Shown here: positions 41,401-44,400 of the stretch, in pieces | How the letters are laid out: the number at the start of each line of letters is the position of its first letter | Position numbering within the stretch: the first letter of the stretch is position 1 | Origin: Fragum whitleyi | Lineage: Eukaryota; Mollusca; Bivalvia; Cardiida; Cardiidae | DNA: 64,000 nucleotides | Direction: 5' to 3' | Assembly: GCA_948146395.1 (NCBI GenBank) | Contig: OX411545.1 | Span: forward strand, 22,709,526-22,773,525 | Notes under the pieces: generated by a model | Told to the model about the DNA's origin: nothing | The model's database searches: none | The model's input: only the letters and a program-made list of their open reading frames with translations | Translations under genes and position numbers: made by a program

Positions 41401-44400
41401 TAGGAGGAGAAGATGTTTAAAGAAATTGTGGACGACGGACGACGCATGACGCACGACGGACGACGCACGACTGACGACGGACGACTGACATTCTACGATC
41501 CCAATAGCTCACCTTGAGCACTTCGTGCTCAGGTGAGCTAAAAAATATCTAACTTGGTTGTCTGAATTGATAATTGTCTTGGCAGAGCCTCTACAATTAT
41601 CAATTCTCCCAACCTTGTTAGATTTTTTTTTCATAAAAAACACTAAGAATGTATAATATATGAAAGACTAATTTTTAAGAAGTTTGACTTTTGTTGGTTA
41701 CAATCACCTTCTTACTAAACCTTGACCTTGAAACAAAAAAGATGAGTAGCAACAATGTCTATCACGATACCAAATATAAGCATCATTCTATACTGAATAG
41801 GCCCGTAGTCAATGGCAAAGTGAAGCTAATCAGTTAACCCTTTGCTGTTCAATGCCTGCTTTTAACTTGCCTGTGATTTTATGATTTGAGAAAACATTGT
41901 GAAAAAAGAAGAAATTGCTTCTGACAAGCAATTTCTTCTTTTTCCACACTATTTTCTACCCTACTGAATGGTTATTTTTCAAATTAAATCCACTTTAAAT
42001 TTTCGTCTGCAAAACCTTTGAATTTGGACAGGTCCAAAATTTTGTAAAACAGGAAAGGGTTAAGCATTAATCAGTTAATTTAAACTCACTTAAAAGTCTG
42101 TTTTGAACTGAAGTTTGCTCAGTGACTTTATTATTTATCTAAAATGACCTGGCACTCATTAATTTCCGTCAGCGCTCGAGTTTATCCGTAGCGAAAATTA
42201 TGTTTTACCGATTTAATCATACTATCTCACTCTATCTAAAGCAGGTCTCTGTAGTACATTGGTTACAGACGCCTTCCCGTAACGCGTCAACTTGTCGGGT
42301 CGAGTTCGTTACCCGACAGTGATACTTTTTTTTTTAATCCTCGTGATTATCAATTATTAATATATTTATACATTTATTTTTTACATTAACCCTTTCAATT
42401 ATTCCTTTGTTATTTTTTTATCAGTTGCAATTATTATTTTTTATTTTTTTTTACTCTCATATAATTCAATTTTGGTTGTTGCACAAACCAAGACTATTGT
42501 ATTCTGATCGCAAGAGAGAAAGATTTTCATACCCCAATGAAAATAAATTTAGTATTCAGAACACTTGCACTAAAAGTTAGTCGCATATAGAAATCTCGTT
42601 TGCTTTATGATATTTTTATATGTTTTTTTCTTTACATTCATAACGTAATCACTCTTAAATGAGTTTCGATTAAAGCAATCAAACCAAGTATAGGCTTTAT
42701 TTCATATTTTTTTTCATACCGTCATAAATTGTAAAATGAACAAGGAAATAAAATACTTTTCAATTGTTCAATTTGGCATGCGATGTATTTTGAACTATGA
42801 ACGTGATGAGATGTGAAACATTTTATTGGACCTAAACTTCTCGAGTTTAAATCTATATCAAGAAACATAACATCCGACTATCAATAGGGGTCAAAAGGAA
42901 TATTTAATGAGTGCCAGGTCATTGTAGATCAATAATACCATACTTAACAATCCGGATGTAAACAGAGAGCACATTAATGCAACCACAGCACATTCACTTA
43001 TATATAACCTTGTTGTGTACATAATTATATACCCGGGTGGAGAGGAGCAACATAGAATCAACTTTCAGTCTCAGAAAAAAATCCCATGGTACGAGTTAGA
43101 TTAGAACTTGGGACACTATGTTCAAGGGTACTGCGTCTTATAACAGTTACTAGAGTTAAAGCAGGACTGTGGTTATCAATGGTTGTCAATTTCCAGCAAT
43201 TATGTACTCCGTTCTGTAATTTCAATAACTGATGCCATTTTTATGCACTAACTACATTTAAATGAACAAATCAAGGGTGTAATATATTTAATAACTGTCT
43301 GTCTGTCTGTCACAAAGTCTGTTTGCCCATCTATCTGTAAAACTTCAAGTTGTGGTGTCCTATGGTTAAGTGGTGGAGTTGACCTCTAGACCCAAGGTCC
43401 TGAGTTTGATTCCGGGGAGCGGCTATCAATCTTGGTTCTTTCATTGGTCCACACTTTTGGCATGGGTATTGGTGAATTTTCCAGGAAGCAGAATATATTG
43501 AGAGGGGTTAATCTAAGTTGAAAGAACTTGTTTCCCAATCGATGTTAAATAAATAGGTTTAAACCAAACTTAAAAGTTTTCATTTACCTAGAAATTTTAT
43601 GCCAAAATATGCTGTAATTACCCTCAGATTTTAGACAACCAAAAGACAGACAATTATCGTTCTAAAATTCCTAGAAGGTATAAACAAGAGGGCCATTGGC
43701 CCTTAAGCGCTCACCTGATGCATATAGATTACAAAGGAAGCAAAGTGCTAACACTACTTATTTGAAATTCATTACTGGCTTACCAAAAGTCAAACATATC
43801 AAGAAGACATGCATTTGAGTCAAATATGCTGCCCCTAGAGTGCACACAAGGTTTTGCTAAAATTTGACCCCTTGACCTCTTTTTTGACCCTACTTGACCC
43901 AATTTTGAACTTGACCGAGATATGATGGAGACAAATGTTCTGACCAAGTTTAAAGACATTTGGGCCAAAAATGTGGCCTCTAGATTGCACACAAGGTTTT
44001 TCTAAAATTTGACCCCTTGACCCCATTTTTTACCCTACTTGACCCAATTTTGAACTTGACCGAGATTTGATGGAGAAAAACATTCTGACCAAGTTTCAAG
44101 ACATTTGGCAAAAATGTGGCCTCTAGAGTGCACACAAGGTTTTTTCAAAATTTGACCCCTTGACCCCAATTTTTACCCTACTTAACCCAATTTCGAACTT
44201 GACTGATTTTTGGTGGAGACAAGCATTCTGGTCAAGTTTCAAGACATTTGGGCCAAAAATGTGGCCTCTATAGTGCACACAAGGTTTCACTAAAATTTGA
44301 ACCCATTTTTGACCCCACTTGACCCAATTTCGAACTTGACTGAGATTTGATGGAGACAAATATTCTGGTCAAGTTTCAAGACATTTGGGCCAAAAATGTG

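Larger units (their letters stand above)
41665..43000. repeat. Duplicated intron segment, copy 2 (with two MITE insertions)
   Basis: Direct-orientation copy of 39330-39775, interrupted by PB-1 (41834-42063) and the mariner-like MITE (42131-42935). Either a local segmental duplication or two members of an interspersed family. Confidence 0.7.

Noticed and set aside
42241..42335. Functional tRNA gene
   Set aside because: Cloverleaf does not form properly and the B-box has a mismatch; kept only as tRNA-like.
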